A stretch of 64,000 nucleotides of DNA from positions 2,232,001 to 2,296,000 of the forward strand of contig NZ_CP093340.1 of assembly GCF_022637415.1 (NCBI RefSeq), read 5' to 3'. Below, in pieces: positions 19,778-32,018 of this stretch (the first letter of the stretch is position 1; each line of letters opens with the position of its first letter). The position numbers and the translations under genes were made by a program. The notes under the pieces are model-generated. The model saw only the letters and a list, made by a program, of their open reading frames with translations, did not search any database and was not told where the DNA came from. The DNA is from Luteimonas sp. S4-F44 (GTDB lineage: Bacteria > Pseudomonadota > Gammaproteobacteria > Xanthomonadales > Xanthomonadaceae).

Positions 19778-20934
19778 CGGGAGCCTCCATCGCGCGGCGG
19801 GCGCGGCAACTGCGAGGACCGCGCGGGCGCCTGGGCGGCCTCACGGGTGGCCTCGACGGTCGGCGACAGCACCTCGGGCGGGACCAGCGACGGCGCCGGC
19901 TGGGACGAACCCCCACCCCCGGCCATCGGGACATAGATCAGCTGGCGGCCATCGCCGCCGATCACGGTGCGGTTCTTGGCGAGCACCTGCTGCACGGTGT
20001 CGAGCCACAGGCGCTTGCGGGTGACCTCGGGCACCTTGGCGTATTCCTCGACCAGCAGCGAGAAGCGGGTCGCGTCACCGGTGGCGCGGGCGATCTCGGC
20101 GGTCTTGTAGCCCTCGGCCTGGGCGCGGATGCGCGCGGCCTCACCGCGGGCCTCGGGCACGATCTGGGCGGCGTAGGCGCCGGCTTCCTTGACCAGCTGC
20201 TCGTTCATCTGCTGGGCGCTGTTGACCTCGTCGAAGGCCGGCTTGACCTCTTCGGGCGGACGCGCGTCCTGCAGGTTGAGTTCGGTGACCGCCAAACCCG
20301 TCTGGTAACTGTTGAGCGAGACCTGCAGCGATTCCTGCGCCGCGGTCGACAGCGGGCCGCGGGCATTGAGCGCGGCGTCGAGGTTGGCACGGCCGATCTG
20401 CTCGCGCACCGCGCTGACCGCGGTCTGCTCGAGCATCTCGCGCGCGTTGCGGGTGCCGTAGAGGTACTTGATCGGATCGCCGACCCGGTACTGCACGTTG
20501 AACGACACCACGACGATGTTCTCGTCGCGGGTCAGCACCGGCACGGTGTTGCTGTAGGACTGCACCGTGGTCGCATCGACCTTGGTCACGCGCTCGATCG
20601 GCCAGGGCAGTTTGAAGTTCGGTCCCGGGCCCATGACGCGCGCGGCCTGCCCGAACCGCAGCACCACGCCGCGCTGCTGCTCGCCGACCAGCACGAAGCA
20701 GTTGAGCAGCACGACGACGACCAGCGCGACCACGATCCAGCGCAGCGGGTTACCGCCACCGCCACCGCCGAACAGGCCGCGCAACTGGTCGATCAGGCCG
20801 TCGAAGGCACCGCCACCGCGACCGCGACGACCACCATTGCGGCGCGGCGGCCAGGGATTGCGGTCACCGCCGCCGGACCCGCGATGGTCCGGGGCTTCGT
20901 TGTCCTTGTTCTTGCCGGGAATGTTCCAGGCCAT
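19774..20934 (-). CDS. hflK: HflK, FtsH-modulating SPFH protein
   Basis: A 386-residue inner-membrane protein. The start at 20934 gives MAWNIPGKNKDNEAP, the usual HflK N-terminus. A glycine/arginine-rich cytoplasmic stretch precedes the membrane helix (WIVVALVVVVLLNCFVLV), then an SPFH domain (GEQQRGVVLRFGQ) and the coiled helix with LNLQDARPPEEVKPAFDEV. It is coupled to hflC by a four-base overlap. Confidence 0.96.
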   Translation of the reverse strand: MAWNIPGKNKDNEAPDHRGSGGGDRNPWPPRRNGGRRGRGGGAFDGLIDQLRGLFGGGGGGNPLRWIVVALVVVVLLNCFVLVGEQQRGVVLRFGQAARVMGPGPNFKLPWPIERVTKVDATTVQSYSNTVPVLTRDENIVVVSFNVQYRVGDPIKYLYGTRNAREMLEQTAVSAVREQIGRANLDAALNARGPLSTAAQESLQVSLNSYQTGLAVTELNLQDARPPEEVKPAFDEVNSAQQMNEQLVKEAGAYAAQIVPEARGEAARIRAQAEGYKTAEIARATGDATRFSLLVEEYAKVPEVTRKRLWLDTVQQVLAKNRTVIGGDGRQLIYVPMAGGGGSSQPAPSLVPPEVLSPTVEATREAAQAPARSSQLPRPPRDGGSR

Positions 20935-21130
20935 GCCTGCTCCAGTTCTGGGCGCGCAGCCTGCGTCGGCGACGGCGCGGGGATTGCATAGTCTAACCGG
21001 CTCCCGGGCTGCGGACGCCACGGCGCCAGCAGGAAACACGGTCGTCGATGTCGGGAAAACGCGAGGAAGATCGGGAAACGGACGTGATCGGTGCGCCTGT
21101 GCGGGCGCCTCCACGACCCAAAGCCCCAGA

Positions 21131-22453
21131 TCAGATGGTGTCGGGATCGTCGACAGGCAAGAGCCCGCGCAACGGCGCGCCCTCGGCGTGCGCGGCCAGG
21201 CGCGCGGCGTCGGCATGCGCCAGGTCGATCTGCAGCCGCCAACCGCCGGCCTCCTCGGCCGCTTCCTCGCGCACCGCCTCGAGCGCGTGCAGGCGCGCGC
21301 GCAACCGGCCCGCTTCGGGCGGCAACGCCACGCTGCCGACGATGCGGCGCATGCCCAACCGGCGCGCCAGTGCCTGCGACAGCAGATCCAAGCCGAGCCC
21401 GTCGCGCGCGGAGATCCACACCGCCTCACGCACGGCATCGTCGGCGAGCGCCGCCGGGTCCATGTCGTAACGCGGCGCGGCCCCGTCGATGCGGTCGATC
21501 TTGTTGAACACCAGCAACTGCGGCAGCTCGCCGGCACCGATCTCGCCGAGCACCGCGTCGACCTGGGCGATGCGCTCGTTGCGCAGCGGGTCGGCGGCGT
21601 CGATGACGTGCAGCAGCAGGTCGGCCTCGCGCGCCTCGCTCAACGTGGAGCGGAACGCGGCGACGAGTTCGTGCGGCAGGTCGCGGACGAAGCCGACCGT
21701 GTCGGCGAGCACGATCGCGCCGCCCGACAGGTCGACCCGGCGCACGGTCGGGTCCAGGGTCGCGAACAACTGGTCGGCCGCGTAGGCATCCGCGCCGCTG
21801 AGCGTGTTGAACAGCGTCGACTTGCCGGCGTTGGTGTAGCCGACCAGGGCCACGCGCGGCAGCTCGCTGCGCACACGCGCGCGGCGCATCTGGGTGCGCT
21901 GCACCTCGACCTTGCCCAGCCTGGCCTGCAGCTGCTCGACCCGCTTCTGCAGCAGGCGGCGGTCGGTCTCGAGCTGGGTCTCGCCGGGCCCGCGCAGACC
22001 GATCGAACCACCGCGCTGGCGTTCCAGATGGGTCCAGCCGCGCACCAGGCGCGTGGCCATGTGGCGCAGTTGCGCCAGTTCGACCTGCAGCTTGCCTTCA
22101 TGGCTGCGCGCGCGCTGGGCGAAGATGTCGAGGATCAGCCCGGTGCGGTCGACCACACGCCGCTCGAGCGCACGCTCGAGGTTGCGTTCCTGGCCGGGCG
22201 AGAGCCGGTGATTGACCAGGATCAGGTCGGCACCGCTGGCCTCGGCGGCGGCCTTGACCTCCTCCAGCTTGCCGCTGCCGATCAGCGTGGCGGCATTGGG
22301 GCGATCGATGCGTGCGGGGATCACCATCGCGACCTGGGCACCGGCCGAGCGCGCGAGCTCGGAGAATTCCTCGAGCACGCCTTCGTCGACCGGACCGTGC
22401 GCGTGGGGCTGGATCAGCAGCGCGTTTTCACCCTTGCGGGAGCGTTCGAACAA
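21131..22453 (-). CDS. hflX: GTPase HflX
   Basis: A 440-residue ribosome-binding GTPase that splits stalled or hibernating 70S ribosomes. The N-terminal HflX domain (LIQPHAHGPVDEGVLEEFSELA) leads to a GTPase domain with P-loop GYTNAGKST, DTVGF switch and NKID. GLRGPGETQLETDRR, the linker signature, is present. The start appears to be TTG at 22453: no in-frame ATG or GTG fits the conserved N-terminus, and AGAGG lies about 11 bases upstream. The start is 20 bases after the hfq stop, so the two are probably cotranscribed. Confidence 0.95.
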   Translation of the reverse strand: MFERSRKGENALLIQPHAHGPVDEGVLEEFSELARSAGAQVAMVIPARIDRPNAATLIGSGKLEEVKAAAEASGADLILVNHRLSPGQERNLERALERRVVDRTGLILDIFAQRARSHEGKLQVELAQLRHMATRLVRGWTHLERQRGGSIGLRGPGETQLETDRRLLQKRVEQLQARLGKVEVQRTQMRRARVRSELPRVALVGYTNAGKSTLFNTLSGADAYAADQLFATLDPTVRRVDLSGGAIVLADTVGFVRDLPHELVAAFRSTLSEAREADLLLHVIDAADPLRNERIAQVDAVLGEIGAGELPQLLVFNKIDRIDGAAPRYDMDPAALADDAVREAVWISARDGLGLDLLSQALARRLGMRRIVGSVALPPEAGRLRARLHALEAVREEAAEEAGGWRLQIDLAHADAARLAAHAEGAPLRGLLPVDDPDTI

Positions 22454-22473
22454 GCGGGGTCAGGCCTCTGGGT

Positions 22474-22752
22474 TCATTCAGGCTGTTCGACGGTGTCGTC
22501 GCCCGCACCGTTTGCGGACTCGACGAAACCGCCACCGGGGGCCACGCGCACGTTGCGCGCCGGCACCACGGTCGAGATCGCATGCTTGTAGACCATCTGG
22601 CTCACGGTGTTGCGCAGCAGCACCACGAATTGGTCGAACGACTCGATCGTGCCCTGCAGTTTGATGCCGTTGACGAGGTAAATCGAGACCGGTACGCGCT
22701 CACGGCGCAATGCGTTCAGGAAAGGATCCTGCAAGGACTGTCCCTTGGACAT
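22474..22752 (-). CDS. hfq: RNA chaperone Hfq
   Basis: A 92-residue Sm-like protein that pairs small RNAs with mRNAs. The start at 22752 gives [20 protein letters not shown], the usual beginning. Sm1 ([20 protein letters not shown]) and Sm2 with KHAIST are intact. The C-terminal tail is short and acidic ([13 protein letters not shown]). It lies between miaA and hflX as in most gammaproteobacteria. Confidence 0.97.
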   Translation of the reverse strand: MSKGQSLQDPFLNALRRERVPVSIYLVNGIKLQGTIESFDQFVVLLRNTVSQMVYKHAISTVVPARNVRVAPGGGFVESANGAGDDTVEQPE

Positions 22753-22900
22753 CGTGTTCCCCAGCTTGGTTATTGTTGTCGGGCGCTGGCCCGTCGACGC
22801 CACTCCCCGCGACGCGACCCGCCGATGTTACACAACCCTCGCCTCGCGCGTACGGGACGGTTCGTCTCGAATGGTCTGTCGGGTCGAGCGGCATGGCGGT

Positions 22901-23887
22901 TCAGCCGTCTCCTGCATGCGTCGCGGGGCGCGCTGCCAATGCCTGGTCCACCGCGGCATCGAGCGCGACGCGCTCGCGGACCGGGTCGAACCAGCGCACC
23001 TGGCTGCGCCCACGCAACCAGGTGAACTGGCGCTTGGCCAGTTGCCGGGTCGCAGCGATCGCACGCTCGCGCATCGATGCCGCATCGCCCAGCCCGTCCA
23101 GGTACTCCCAGGCCTGGCGGTAGCCGACGGCGCGGATCGCCGGCAGGTCCAGCGGCGCAGGATGGGCGCGCAGCTGCGGCAAGGCACGCAACGCGCGGAC
23201 CTCGTCGAGGAAGCCGGCGGCAAGCATCGCGTCGAAGCGCGCGGCGATCCGCGCATGCAGCTCGCTGCGCTCGGGCGGCGCGATCGCCAGCTGCAGCACG
23301 CGCGCCGGAAGCGGCGGTGCCTCGGGCGGGCGGCGTTGCCAGTCGCTGATCGGCACGCCGCTCAGGCGATGCACTTCGAGCGCCCGCTGGATGCGTTGCG
23401 GGTCCCCCGGCCCGATCCGCGCCGCGGCCTCCGGATCGACCTCGGCAAGCTGGGCGTGCAGCGCCGGCCAGCCGAGTACCGCGGCTTGCGCGGCGATCTC
23501 CGCCCGCACGGCCGGGTCGGCGGCCGGCATCGGCGAGAGACCTTCGAGCAGAGCGGCGAAGTACAGCCCGGTGCCGCCGGCGAGGATCGGCAGCCGGCCG
23601 CGCGCGAGGATGTCCTCGATCGCGCGGCGGGCATCGGCGGCGAACTCGGCGGCCGAATAGGTCTGCCACGGGTCGCGCAGATCCAGCATGTGGTGCGCGA
23701 CGCGCGCGCGCTCGGCGGCATCGGGTTTGGCTGCACCGATCTCCAGGCCGCGATACACCAGCGCCGAGTCGACGCTGACGATCTCGCCATCGAGGCGTTC
23801 GGCCAGAGCCAGCGCCAGCGCGGACTTGCCCGAGGCGGTCGGGCCCATCAGCGCGATCGCCCAAGGCCGGGCGTTGCCGGCGTTCAT
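22901..23887 (-). CDS. miaA: tRNA dimethylallyltransferase
   Basis: A 328-residue enzyme that adds dimethylallyl to A37 of tRNAs reading UNN codons. The start at 23887 gives a P-loop [11 protein letters not shown] at about residues 15-25. [37 protein letters not shown] and the [18 protein letters not shown] substrate region follow. It is the first gene of the miaA-hfq-hflX block; the 148-bp spacer before hfq may hold an hfq promoter, as known in E. coli. Confidence 0.95.
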   Translation of the reverse strand: MNAGNARPWAIALMGPTASGKSALALALAERLDGEIVSVDSALVYRGLEIGAAKPDAAERARVAHHMLDLRDPWQTYSAAEFAADARRAIEDILARGRLPILAGGTGLYFAALLEGLSPMPAADPAVRAEIAAQAAVLGWPALHAQLAEVDPEAAARIGPGDPQRIQRALEVHRLSGVPISDWQRRPPEAPPLPARVLQLAIAPPERSELHARIAARFDAMLAAGFLDEVRALRALPQLRAHPAPLDLPAIRAVGYRQAWEYLDGLGDAASMRERAIAATRQLAKRQFTWLRGRSQVRWFDPVRERVALDAAVDQALAARPATHAGDG

Positions 23888-23909
23888 CGCCTGCGGATGC
23901 GCGCGGACC

Positions 23910-25331
23910 TCACGCGTCGCCGCCCCGGCCCAGCACGCTGTTGCGCCGCGCGTAGAGCAGGTAGACCACGACGCCGAACGCGTTCCAGGCCAGGAACCAC
24001 AGCTGCGTGCGCTGCGGCAGGCTCCAGAACAGATAGCTACAGCCGAGAATCGCGATCGGGCCGATGACCCAGGCCAGCGGCGCGCGGAACACGCGCGTGC
24101 GCTGCGGATCGCGCACGCGCAGCACCAGCATGCACAGCGCGACTGCGGTGAATGCGGCCAGCGTGCCGGCATTGGCGAGCGCGGCGATCTCGTCCAGGCG
24201 TGCCACGCCCGCAAGTGCGGCGACCAGCACCGCGGTGAACAACGTGATCATCACCGGCGTGCCGCGCCGGGCGTCGACCTTGGACAGCCCGCGCGGCAGC
24301 AGGCCGTCGCGCGACATCACGAAGAACACCCGGCTCTGGCCATAGAAGAACGCCAGCAGCACCGTCGGCAGCGCGACCACCGCCGCGCCCGAGACGATGC
24401 CCGATGCGGTGCCCTGCCCCAGTTCGCGCATGATCAGCGCCAGCGGCGCCGGGCTCTGGGCGAACAGCGTGTAGTGCATCGCACCCACCGCCGCCAACGC
24501 GACCAGCAGGTAAATCACCGTGCAGCCGACCATCGAGCCGATGATGCCGATCGACAGGTCGCGCTTGGGATTGCGGGTTTCCTCGGCCGCGGTGGAGATC
24601 GCGTCAAAGCCGTAGAAGGCGAAGAAGATGATCGCCGCGGCCGCCATCACCCCGCGCTCCACACCATCGCCGCCCATGCTCTTGGCAAAGCCGTGTGGCA
24701 TGAACGGCTCGAGGTTGGCCGCGTCGAAGTGCGGCAGCGCGATCGCGACGAACACCGCCAGCGCCACGACCTTGACCACGACCAGCACGGCATTGAGCGT
24801 CGCGCTTTCCTTCGTGCCCACGACCAGCAGGCCCGCGACGGCGAAGGTGATCAGCACCGCCGGCAGATTGATCACGCCACCGGCATGCGGCCCGACCGCG
24901 ATCGCCTGCGGCACGGTCACCCCGATGCCGGTCAGGAACTCGACCACCGAGCCCGACCAGCCGACCGCCACCGCGCTCACGACCAGCGAGTACTCCAGGA
25001 TCAGGCTCCAACCGACGATCCAGGCGATGCCCTCGCCCAGCACCGCATAGCTGTAGGTATAGGCGCTGCCGGCGGCCGGCATCATCGTCGACATCTCGGC
25101 GTAGGCGAGCGCGGCGCAGGCGCAGACCACGCCGGCGACAAGGAACGACAGCAGCACCGCCGGGCCGGCGAGGTTCGCACCGACGCCGATCAGGGTGTAG
25201 ATGCCGGTGCCGACGATCGCGCCGATGCCCAGCGCGACCAAGTGCGGCCAGCCGAGGGTGGGCACCAATCGGCGACCTTCCTCGTGCACGGTGATCAGAT
25301 CGATGTTCTTGCGCCGCAACCAGGCCTGCAT
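23910..25331 (-). CDS. Amino-acid permease of the APC family
   Basis: A 473-residue inner-membrane transporter with about 12 helices. The cytoplasmic N-terminus ends in [24 protein letters not shown], the first helix with the conserved G-S/A-G-type substrate loop. [23 protein letters not shown] is the consensus after helix 6. This points to the cationic amino-acid transporter-like subfamily (YhdG/CAT type). The substrate is not determined. It lies 22 bp upstream of miaA on the same strand but is probably an independent gene. Confidence 0.88.
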   Translation of the reverse strand: MQAWLRRKNIDLITVHEEGRRLVPTLGWPHLVALGIGAIVGTGIYTLIGVGANLAGPAVLLSFLVAGVVCACAALAYAEMSTMMPAAGSAYTYSYAVLGEGIAWIVGWSLILEYSLVVSAVAVGWSGSVVEFLTGIGVTVPQAIAVGPHAGGVINLPAVLITFAVAGLLVVGTKESATLNAVLVVVKVVALAVFVAIALPHFDAANLEPFMPHGFAKSMGGDGVERGVMAAAAIIFFAFYGFDAISTAAEETRNPKRDLSIGIIGSMVGCTVIYLLVALAAVGAMHYTLFAQSPAPLALIMRELGQGTASGIVSGAAVVALPTVLLAFFYGQSRVFFVMSRDGLLPRGLSKVDARRGTPVMITLFTAVLVAALAGVARLDEIAALANAGTLAAFTAVALCMLVLRVRDPQRTRVFRAPLAWVIGPIAILGCSYLFWSLPQRTQLWFLAWNAFGVVVYLLYARRNSVLGRGGDA

Positions 25332-25452
25332 GCGGAAATCCCCACCCGAAGACGAAGCGCACAGTGTGGGGCATCCCCCGGCCCATTGCGATGTGCGCTG
25401 CGACAGCCGGTCGCGCCGCCTGCGGCGGCGGCGCCGATGCCGCTGGCGACGC

Positions 25453-26352
25453 TCAGGCGTCGTCGGGCCACTGGATTGCCGGCGGCGCCGAGGCGACCCG
25501 CGGGCGCGGCACCGCTGCCACTGCCTGCCAGACCTGCAACGCGTCGACGGTCGCCGCGACATCGTGCACGCGCAGCAGCCGGGCGCCGTTCTGGGCGGCG
25601 ATCAGGTGCGCGGCGACCGACCCGGCGACGCGCTCGGCCGCCACCTCGCGTCCGGTCAACTCGCCGATGCTGCGCTTGCGCGACAGACCGGCTAGCACCG
25701 GCACGCCGAGTTCGCCCAGGCGCGCGAGTTGCGCCAGCAGCGCCAGATTGTGTGCGGTGGTCTTGCCGAAGCCGAAACCCGGGTCGATGACGATCCGTCG
25801 CCGTTCGATGCCGGCCATCTCGGCAGCGAAAATGCGCTCGGCCAGGAACCGGTGCACCTCGGCGACCACGTCGTCGTACTCGGGCGCGTCCTGCATGCCG
25901 CGCGGCTCGCCCAGCATGTGCATCAGCACCACCGGCACGCCGAGCGCGGCCGCGGTCTCGAGCGCGCCCTCGCGGCGCAGCCCGTAGACATCGTTGATCA
26001 GGCCCGCACCGGCCTCGACCGCGGCGCGCATGACCTCGGGCTTGGAGGTGTCGATGCTGATCGGCAACGCGGTCTGCGCGACCAGCGCCTCGACAACCGG
26101 CAGCACCCGCCGCAATTCCTCCTCGAGCGGCACCTCGTCAGCGCCGGGCCGGGTCGACTCGCCGCCGATGTCGAGCACGTCGGCGCCCGCCTCGGCCAGC
26201 CGTAGGCCGTGCGCAATGGCCGCCTCGGTCGTCGCATACGCCCCACCATCGGAGAACGAATCGGGGGTGACGTTGACGATGCCCATGACCCGCGGGCGGT
26301 CGAGCCGCAGGACGCGGCCGTTGCAATCGAGTTGGGGAGCGGTGTCGAACAT
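25453..26352 (-). CDS. folP: Dihydropteroate synthase
   Basis: A 299-residue enzyme joining p-aminobenzoate to dihydropterin pyrophosphate in folate synthesis; the target of sulfonamides. Signatures are VMGIVNVTPDSFSDGG near the start, DIGGESTRPGA, SIDTSKPEV, and VIDPGFGFGKT. A final RLLRVHDVAATVDAL matches the substrate-binding RxHD region. It lies 131 bp after ftsH, as in E. coli, with a terminator in the gap. Confidence 0.96.
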   Translation of the reverse strand: MFDTAPQLDCNGRVLRLDRPRVMGIVNVTPDSFSDGGAYATTEAAIAHGLRLAEAGADVLDIGGESTRPGADEVPLEEELRRVLPVVEALVAQTALPISIDTSKPEVMRAAVEAGAGLINDVYGLRREGALETAAALGVPVVLMHMLGEPRGMQDAPEYDDVVAEVHRFLAERIFAAEMAGIERRRIVIDPGFGFGKTTAHNLALLAQLARLGELGVPVLAGLSRKRSIGELTGREVAAERVAGSVAAHLIAAQNGARLLRVHDVAATVDALQVWQAVAAVPRPRVASAPPAIQWPDDA

Positions 26353-26418
26353 GGGCGTCGGGCATCGGAATTGGGGCGTCGATTATCGGACGTCCGGCAT
26401 CGCGACGCCCGCTCATGC

Positions 26419-26447
26419 AAAACGGCACCCCGTCGCCCGGGTGCCGC
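26419..26447 (-). terminator. Intrinsic terminator between ftsH and folP
   Basis: On the minus strand CGGCACCCGG pairs with GGGTGCCG and is followed by TTTT. It lies 37 bases beyond the ftsH stop and would limit read-through into folP. Confidence 0.75.
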
Positions 26448-26483
26448 TCAGTTGAATCACGTCCTGCGCGTCCGCCCCAGGCG

Positions 26484-28412
<1,929 letters not shown>

Positions 28413-28527
28413 GTGATTGTTCGACTCTTCATTAGGTGGAGCGAGAAAACCGTCGCCACGCCGGCCGATGGTACTACGGCCGTGTGGTGCCGCTGTTCAT
28501 GGTCCCAGGGCCCGGATCTGCACCCGC

Positions 28528-29154
28528 TCAACGCGGCCGCTTGCCCTGGGCCAGGGCGTAGACCTCGGGCGAACGCTGCCGGGAGGCGGCCGGCTTGCGG
28601 ATCGAGAGCTTCTCGTACCGCTGCCGCAGGTCCTTCACGTAGGCGTCGAAATCGGTGCCCTGGAACAGCTTGATGAGGAAGGTGCCACCGGTGCGCAGGT
28701 GGTCGTCGGCGAACGCCATCGCCAGCTCGGCCAGGTGCATCGCCCGTGGCTGGTCGACAGCATCGATACCGCTTTTGTTGGGGGCCATGTCCGACAACAC
28801 AAGGTCCACCTGCTGGCCGCCGAGCGCGGCCTCGAGCGCGGCCAGCACCGCATCCTCGCGGAAATCGCCATGCAGGAACTCGACCCCGGCCAGCGACGGC
28901 ATCTCCAGGATGTCGAGCGCGATCACCCGCCCGCTGTCGCCCAAGGCCTGCCGGACCCACTGCGACCAGCCACCGGGAGCGGCCCCCAGGTCGACGACGA
29001 CCATGCCCGGCTTGAGCAGCCGGCTGCGCTCGACCAGTTCCTCGAGCTTGTACGCCGCACGCGAGCGCAGGCCCTCGGCCTGCGCCTTCTTCACGAAGGG
29101 GTCGGAGAAATGTTCTTTCAGCCAGCGCTGGCTGCTTTTGCTGCGGGAGGCCAT
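28528..29154 (-). CDS. rlmE: 23S rRNA U2552 2'-O-methyltransferase
   Basis: A 208-residue SAM-dependent methyltransferase of the RrmJ/FtsJ family. The start [37 protein letters not shown] carries the catalytic-lysine region. [15 protein letters not shown] is the SAM-binding motif, and [14 protein letters not shown] holds the catalytic aspartate. It is directly upstream of ftsH, as in E. coli, with a 115-bp gap. It diverges from yhbY. Confidence 0.95.
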   Translation of the reverse strand: MASRSKSSQRWLKEHFSDPFVKKAQAEGLRSRAAYKLEELVERSRLLKPGMVVVDLGAAPGGWSQWVRQALGDSGRVIALDILEMPSLAGVEFLHGDFREDAVLAALEAALGGQQVDLVLSDMAPNKSGIDAVDQPRAMHLAELAMAFADDHLRTGGTFLIKLFQGTDFDAYVKDLRQRYEKLSIRKPAASRQRSPEVYALAQGKRPR

Positions 29155-29237
29155 TGCCGGCTCGGTGAGGCTGAACGGAGGACGCGAATTGCCATGATAT
29201 CCTGCGGACCGTTTTCATTCCTGCGACCGGTTCATCC

Positions 29238-29543
29238 ATGAGTAACGTCCTGACCGCTGCCCAGACCCGTTTTCTGCGCGGCCAGGCCCATAGCATCAAG
29301 GCCATGCTGCAGGTGGGCGGCAAGGGCATCACCGATGCGCTGGTCGCCGAGATCGATGCCGCGCTTGAGCATCACGAGCTGATCAAGGTGAAGGTCGGGG
29401 CCGCCGATCGCGAGGCCCGCGATGCGATGATCGCCGAGCTGGCCGAACGCACGGGCAGCGCGCTGGTCCAGCGCATTGGCCATGTCGCCGTGCTCTACCG
29501 GCAGAGCCGCGACCGTCGCCAGATCGTGCTGCCGCGGGCCTGA
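29238..29543 (+). CDS. yhbY: Ribosome-assembly RNA-binding protein YhbY (CRS1/YhbY domain)
   Basis: A 101-residue single CRM-domain protein. The motif GGKGITDALVAEIDAALEHHELIKVKV and the C-terminal RIGHVAVLYRQS are characteristic. Family members bind pre-50S ribosomes. It diverges from rlmE, another 50S factor, with an 83-bp shared promoter region, the typical arrangement in gammaproteobacteria. Confidence 0.95.
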   Translation: MSNVLTAAQTRFLRGQAHSIKAMLQVGGKGITDALVAEIDAALEHHELIKVKVGAADREARDAMIAELAERTGSALVQRIGHVAVLYRQSRDRRQIVLPRA

Positions 29544-29558
29544 GCGCCCGGTTCGCCG

Positions 29559-29942
29559 ATGCAGCTCAGCCTCGAAACGCCCGACTTCGACTACGTCCTG
29601 CGCGGCGCCAACGGCACCAGCGCGCGGGTCAACGATCGCCAACTGACCCGCAGCTTCATCGTCGCACCGCGTGCGCTGGTCGAGGATTGGCCGGTCACCT
29701 CGGTGCGCACGCTCGACCTCGATGCCCTCGCCCGGGTGCTGGCGCTCGAGCCCGAAGTGATCCTGCTGGGGACCGGCGGCATGCAGGCCTTCCCGCCGGC
29801 CGCGACGATGGCCGCCTGCCTGTCACGCGGCGTCGGCCTGGAAGCGATGACCAATGCCGCCGCGGCGCGCACCTTCAACGTGCTCGCCGGCGAAGGCCGG
29901 CGGGTGGTGGCGGCGTTCGTGCTGGAGGGCGATGACTCGTGA
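29559..29942 (+). CDS. Mth938-like domain (DUF498) protein
   Basis: A 127-residue protein with the Mth938/NDUFAF3-like fold. Typical segments are RQLTRSFIVAPRALVEDWPV, PEVILLGTGGMQAFPPAATMAACLSRGVGLEAMTNAAAARTFNVLAGEGRRVVA. It begins 15 bases after yhbY on the same strand, so the two are probably cotranscribed. The function in bacteria is unknown. Confidence 0.88.
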   Translation: MQLSLETPDFDYVLRGANGTSARVNDRQLTRSFIVAPRALVEDWPVTSVRTLDLDALARVLALEPEVILLGTGGMQAFPPAATMAACLSRGVGLEAMTNAAAARTFNVLAGEGRRVVAAFVLEGDDS

Positions 29943-29950
29943 TCGCTGAT

Positions 29951-29980
29951 TCGACGTCAGCGGCTCACCGCTGACGTCGA
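29951..29980. terminator. Convergent hairpin between DUF498 gene and nlpD
   Basis: A perfect 13-bp stem (TCGACGTCAGCGG and its complement) with loop CTCA sits in the 74-bp gap between two convergent genes. There is no T-run. It may terminate both transcripts or protect their 3' ends. Confidence 0.55.
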
Positions 29981-30016
29981 CGCATCACGCCTTCACGCCT
30001 GCCCCATGACGCCGGC

Positions 30017-30742
30017 TCATCGCGCCGGCAGATACGACAACGGATCGACCGGCTTGCCGTTGTAGCGAATCTCGAAGTGCAGCATGTCGCGGGCGGCGCC
30101 GCTGCGGCCCATCTCGGCGATCTGCTGGCCGGCGCGGACGCGCTCGCCTTCGTTGACCCGGCGGGTGCGGTTGTGGCCGTAGGCCGACAGCCACTGTTCG
30201 TCGTGCTTGACGATGATCAACTCGCCGTAGCCGACCAGGCCCGAGCCGGAATACACCACGACGCCGTCTGCGGACGCGCGAACCGGCTGTCCGCCGGTGC
30301 CGGCGATGTCGATGCCCTGCTTGGTCGGTTCGTTGGCGACATAGCGCGCGATCAACTGCCCGTCGGTCGGCCACTGCCACTGGAACGGGCTGCGCGCCGG
30401 CGGTGGCGCGGGGGGCTGCGGCGCCGACTGGGTCGGCCGCACCGGCTGGCGCGTGCCGCCCGACGATGCGGCGGCCGACGCGCCGCGCCCGCCCGGGTAC
30501 AGGCGCAGGCGCTGGCCGGGATAGATGGTGTACGGCGGCCGGATGCTGTTCCAGGTCGCCAGGTCCAGCACGCTGATCCCGTTGCCCGATGCGATGCGGT
30601 ACAGCGTGTCGCCACGCTGTACGACCACGCTCTGTCCCGGCTTCGGGGTCGAGGTGCGCGTCGCCCCGCCTTCGCGCACCACCCGGCTACTGCCGCAGCC
30701 GACAAGCAACAAGGCCGTCAACACCAGTACCACGATCCTCAT
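30017..30742 (-). CDS. nlpD: NlpD-like lipoprotein with LysM and degenerate LytM domain
   Basis: A 241-residue outer-membrane lipoprotein that activates the amidase AmiC during cell division in E. coli. The signal ends in LVLTALLLVGC. A LysM domain (VVQRGDTLYRIASGNGISVLDLATWN) spans about residues 42-85, followed by a Pro-rich linker. The C-terminal M23 domain reads QGIDIAGTGGQPVRA, lacking the first zinc histidine, and ends HFEIRYNGKPVDPLSYLP. It should therefore be an amidase activator and not a peptidase. It ends the surE-pcm-yqaA-nlpD operon, overlapping yqaA by four bases. In E. coli rpoS follows; here it does not. Confidence 0.92.
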   Translation of the reverse strand: MRIVVLVLTALLLVGCGSSRVVREGGATRTSTPKPGQSVVVQRGDTLYRIASGNGISVLDLATWNSIRPPYTIYPGQRLRLYPGGRGASAAASSGGTRQPVRPTQSAPQPPAPPPARSPFQWQWPTDGQLIARYVANEPTKQGIDIAGTGGQPVRASADGVVVYSGSGLVGYGELIIVKHDEQWLSAYGHNRTRRVNEGERVRAGQQIAEMGRSGAARDMLHFEIRYNGKPVDPLSYLPAR

Positions 30743-31323
30743 CGGCGAAACTCCATCCAGACCAGTCCGACTGCGACCAGACCGACCATCAGCCAGCCCA
30801 GCCATTCGATGTAGCGCCGCAGGATCGGCTCCACGCGCGGGCCGCCCCAGGCCATCAGCCCGGCCACGAGGAAGAACCGCGCGCCGCGCCCCACCAGCGA
30901 GCCGGCAATGAACGGTAACAGCCCAACGCCGAGCGAACCCGACGCAATCGTGAATACCTTGTACGGAATCGGCGTGAAGGCAGCGAGGAAAACGAACACG
31001 AAGCCATGGCGCAGAAACAGCGCCTGGATCTCCTCGAACGCCGGCTGCCAGCCCATGCGCACGATCCATGGCCAGACCAGATCGAGCGCGTAGTGACCGA
31101 TGACGTAGCCCAGCAGGCCGCCGACCAAAGAACCGAGCGTGCACAGCAACGCGTATCGCCACCACTTCCGAGGCTGCGCCAGCGCCATCGGCGCGAGCAT
31201 GACATCGGGCGGGATCGGGAAGACCACCGACTCGGCGGCGCTCATGAAGGTGAGATAGCGCGGCGCATGACGATGCCGGGCCCAGGACAGCACGCGCTCG
31301 TAGAGCGCCTCGAACAACTGCAT
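30739..31323 (-). CDS. yqaA: YqaA/DedA-family (SNARE-associated) membrane protein
   Basis: A 194-residue inner-membrane protein. Typical segments are FPIPPDVMLAPMALAQPRKWWRYALLCTLGSLVGGLLGYVIG and FLAAFTPIPYKVFTIASGSLGV, with the re-entrant G-x-x-x-G and P-Y-K-V motifs of the DedA/VTT superfamily. The related E. coli YqaA has been linked to membrane lipid transport; the substrate here is unknown. Its start and the pcm stop overlap (TGATG), and its stop overlaps the nlpD start. Confidence 0.9.
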   Translation of the reverse strand: MQLFEALYERVLSWARHRHAPRYLTFMSAAESVVFPIPPDVMLAPMALAQPRKWWRYALLCTLGSLVGGLLGYVIGHYALDLVWPWIVRMGWQPAFEEIQALFLRHGFVFVFLAAFTPIPYKVFTIASGSLGVGLLPFIAGSLVGRGARFFLVAGLMAWGGPRVEPILRRYIEWLGWLMVGLVAVGLVWMEFRR

Positions 31324-32018
31324 CAGTCGATGTACCCCGAAAGCAACGGCACGAAGGCCACCGCCGCGACATCCTGCTGCACGAGCCGGCCGTCGGCCTG
31401 CTTGTGCAGCACCAGCAGCCGCTGCGAACCTGCCGCGCCGACCGGCGCGACCAGCGTGCCGCCGTCGGCGAGCTGCGCGGTCAGCGCATCGACCAGCGCA
31501 GGGCCGGCCGCAGTGACCACGATGCCGTCGAACGGACCGTTCTCCGGCCAGCCGATGCGACCGTCGTCGTGCTTGCTGCGGACATTGAGGCCGAGCGAGC
31601 GGAAGCGCTTGCGCGCCACGCGCAGCAACTCGCCGATCCGTTCGACCGTGTGCACCTCGATGCCGAGCGCGGCAAGGATCGTGGCCTGGTAACCCGAGCC
31701 GGTGCCCACTTCGAGCACCTTGCGCGGCATGCCGTTGGCCAGCAGCGCCTCGGTCATGCGGGCGACCACCCAGGGCTGGGAGATCGTCTGGCCATGCCCA
31801 ATCGGCAGTGCGGTGTCTTCATAGGCGCGGGTTGCCAACGCCTCGTCGACGAACAAGTGCCTGGGCACGGTGCGGATCGCGTTGAGTACGCGCTCATCGG
31901 AAATCCCGCCGCCCGGATGCGCGCCATCGCGCAGTCGCTCGATCAGGCGGTCGCGCACGCGCTGCGAGGTCATGCCCACGCCCAATGCCTCGGGTTGCAA
32001 CCGCAAGCGCGCCATCAT
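31323..32018 (-). CDS. pcm: Protein-L-isoaspartate O-methyltransferase
   Basis: A 231-residue SAM-dependent enzyme that starts repair of isoaspartyl residues. The SAM loop is [33 protein letters not shown] and [26 protein letters not shown] match the family. The ATG at 32018 overlaps the surE stop (ATGA); the next codon is also ATG and could serve. The surE-pcm-(yqaA)-nlpD order is conserved in gammaproteobacteria. Confidence 0.95.
   Translation of the reverse strand: MMARLRLQPEALGVGMTSQRVRDRLIERLRDGAHPGGGISDERVLNAIRTVPRHLFVDEALATRAYEDTALPIGHGQTISQPWVVARMTEALLANGMPRKVLEVGTGSGYQATILAALGIEVHTVERIGELLRVARKRFRSLGLNVRSKHDDGRIGWPENGPFDGIVVTAAGPALVDALTAQLADGGTLVAPVGAAGSQRLLVLHKQADGRLVQQDVAAVAFVPLLSGYID

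Noticed and set aside
29155..29237. Divergent promoter pair between rlmE and yhbY
   Set aside because: AT-rich hexamers exist, but none fits -35/-10 consensus with correct spacing well enough to place.
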